From Zymoseptoria tritici IPO323 (Eukaryota; Ascomycota; Dothideomycetes; Mycosphaerellales; Mycosphaerellaceae): a stretch of 64,000 bases of DNA. Position numbers and translations under genes: made by a program. The stretch covers positions 2,294,001-2,358,000 of the forward strand of contig NC_018215.1 in NCBI RefSeq assembly GCF_000219625.1. Reading direction: 5' to 3'. This document shows, in pieces, positions 62,563 to 64,000 of this stretch. Numbering within the stretch: position 1 is the stretch's first letter; the number at the start of each line of letters is the position of its first letter. Below the pieces are notes generated by a model. The model was not told the origin of the DNA. It did not search any database and saw only the letters and a list, made by a program, of their open reading frames with translations.

Positions 62563-63788
62563 GGTGATGTGTCCCAGAAAGGTACGTTGTGACAGTCGAC
62601 CGCTACGGGAAACACAACTTCGAGTCCAAGTATGCCACTCCCGTACTGCGCGCAGCCTCTGTCTCCTGCGAGGTGCTGCTGGATTGCGAGGTGGAGATGT
62701 AGTCGGCCGTGGAGGGGATTGCGGCTAATGCAGAGTCATGACCAGGGGTAGTCCAAATCGCGGAGTCGTGGAGCGGAGCAAGTCGAGACTCGGTGGCTTG
62801 AGTACTTCGACGCAGCCAGAAGCGAGTGAGGCGGTGGTCGTGAATGGTGCCCGTGAATGAGATGCTATACAAATGCAAGGAAGAGAGAAGCTCGAGCACG
62901 ATGCGATGCGGCTCACTCCGGGCTGCGGGTGAAGTGTAGATAAGGTGGCGATCGAGGCCGCTATTGAAAACTGTAGGGCCGTTGGACTCGTAACCGCACA
63001 ATGGAATGATGATTCACTCTACTCTGCTTATGGAGCGTGCTTGGGACAAGGCAAAGCGGAGAGTCGGCTTGCCGACAACGCACTTGGCGCGTGATGAGTT
63101 GCAGAAGGATCCGAGTCGATGAGGTGTGTATCGAAGGCGGGGCGACCCAGTGTTGTACTGTTGTTGTCAATGATTTGAGTTGCGAATGCGCTGGCCTGAT
63201 GCGGAGATTGAGAGGAATGTATCGGAATGATTCAGTGCGCTTCATAATGACAACTTGGACAGCACACCCAATGCGACGCTTACGGTTTTTCACGAGCATA
63301 CGGCAAGTTGGTGAATACGGCGGAAGAGCCGGTACATCGAGTAGAAGTATCCGATCTTGGTCCGATCGCACGTGCTTGTGGAGAGGCTGGGCGGAGTCGG
63401 CGGAGTCGGAAGCACGGATAACAAGGCTGGGCTCGGACTCGAAACTTCACTCACTTCAAAAAGCTAAGAAACTCTTACTACAAAAAGCTCCGCGGCGAAG
63501 ACACGTGCGAACACCGGCATCTCGCTGCCGGATTGCGTGGAAGACATCGATCGAACGTCACTGCTCCGCGGTCGTGTCGGCCTCACCATTCAATGGTACG
63601 AGCGACGATTGTTTGGAAGGATGTCCGCTCCAGCCAAGCCAAGCCATGGCACATGCTGCCACGCTCTCGCAGGCTGCGGCATGGCCTGGAGAACTTGAAG
63701 GCGCATGGACTGCGCAGGGCGAGTCCATTATTGTAACGAAGTCGCTACGCAGCTGGCCGACATTCAAGTTCTTGCTCACAAAGCTACC
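62563..63788. other. Upstream region of the RING ligase
   Basis: 1.2 kb. Several open frames on both strands overlap each other without a domain or signal. No feature supported. Confidence 0.45.
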
Positions 63789-64000
63789 TTACATGCCCGC
63801 GAATTCGGCAAGCCACTCAGCCTTGTCCTCGCTCTGCTCACCAAAGTGCGCATAGAATCCTAGATACTCCTCGAGAGTCTCATAGACGTCCGAAGACCAC
63901 TCTCCATCATGCACCGCGTATCGCCACTTCCACTCCTCAGCTTCTGCCTTCCGACAGTACATCGCGAAGGATCCTCCGTTGCTGATTGAGCAGCCGTCCC
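63789..64000 (-). CDS. 3' end of a gene continuing past the window (partial)
   Basis: The minus-strand frame from the window edge to TAA at 63791-63789 encodes about 70 residues: DGCSISNGGSFAMYCRK, then EEWKWRYAVHDGEWSSDVYE and LEEYLGFYAHFGEQ, ending LAEFAGM. The Trp/Tyr-rich, acidic make-up is convincing as protein and it has normal host codon use. The layout (a short strand-rich block and then an acidic helix after SDVYETLEEYL) recalls the end of SMI1/KNR4-type domains, but this is only an impression. Confidence 0.6.
   Translation of the reverse strand, partial: DGCSISNGGSFAMYCRKAEAEEWKWRYAVHDGEWSSDVYETLEEYLGFYAHFGEQSEDKAEWLAEFAGM

Noticed and set aside
1..64000. CRISPR arrays, rRNA and tRNA genes
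   Set aside because: No spacer-repeat array, and no tRNA cloverleaf or rRNA segment was recognised by eye; the genome is eukaryotic.

Overview
The window looks like nuclear DNA of a filamentous ascomycete. Genes are compact with short GT-AG introns (about 50-140 bp). There are fungal-type signalling and secreted proteins, and transposable elements (TEs) whose in-frame stops sit almost only where Gln or Trp codons are expected, the mark of repeat-induced point mutation (RIP). The style fits a Dothideomycete, possibly plant-associated; that is inference, not a database match.

Layout. 1-7.6 kb: end of an upstream gene, an NmrA-like oxidoreductase, a dead Fot1/pogo transposon (1383-3230), a decayed Gfd2-like gene and a membrane-anchored O-fucosyltransferase-like protein. 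7.65-19.9 kb: a Ty1/copia retrotransposon with 110-bp LTRs and a 5-bp target duplication, split by a nested antisense LINE (12814-17927). 20.2-26.3 kb: a small conserved protein, an F-box/2EXR-like protein and the succinate dehydrogenase flavoprotein (three exons, minus strand). 26.7-40.4 kb: a 13.7-kb element with foldback terminal inverted repeats and a perfect 9-bp target duplication. It carries degraded genes for a RecQ-like helicase, a DUF6589-type protein, two paralogous Cys-motif proteins and one unknown. 40.9-64 kb: gene-rich DNA with a cytosolic LysM protein, an SDR oxidoreductase, a secreted protein built from tandemly duplicated exons, a Gfd2-like nuclease-fold protein, a Wss1/WLM protease, a hybrid histidine kinase, a small Cys-rich secreted protein, a BTB protein, a membrane RING-H2 ligase and the 3' end of one more gene.

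Most notable: (1) the 13.7-kb element, which I cannot place in a standard superfamily; (2) the secreted tandem-exon gene at 44995-45983, where exon plus intron was copied as a 169-bp unit, two copies being identical; (3) the Cys-rich secreted protein at 57841-58227; (4) a histidine kinase whose H-box intron seems to have lost its AG acceptor.

The genes do not form an obvious pathway. The host genes flank three TE blocks that look like RIP-inactivated islands. One island begins only about 385 bp upstream of the succinate dehydrogenase start codon.
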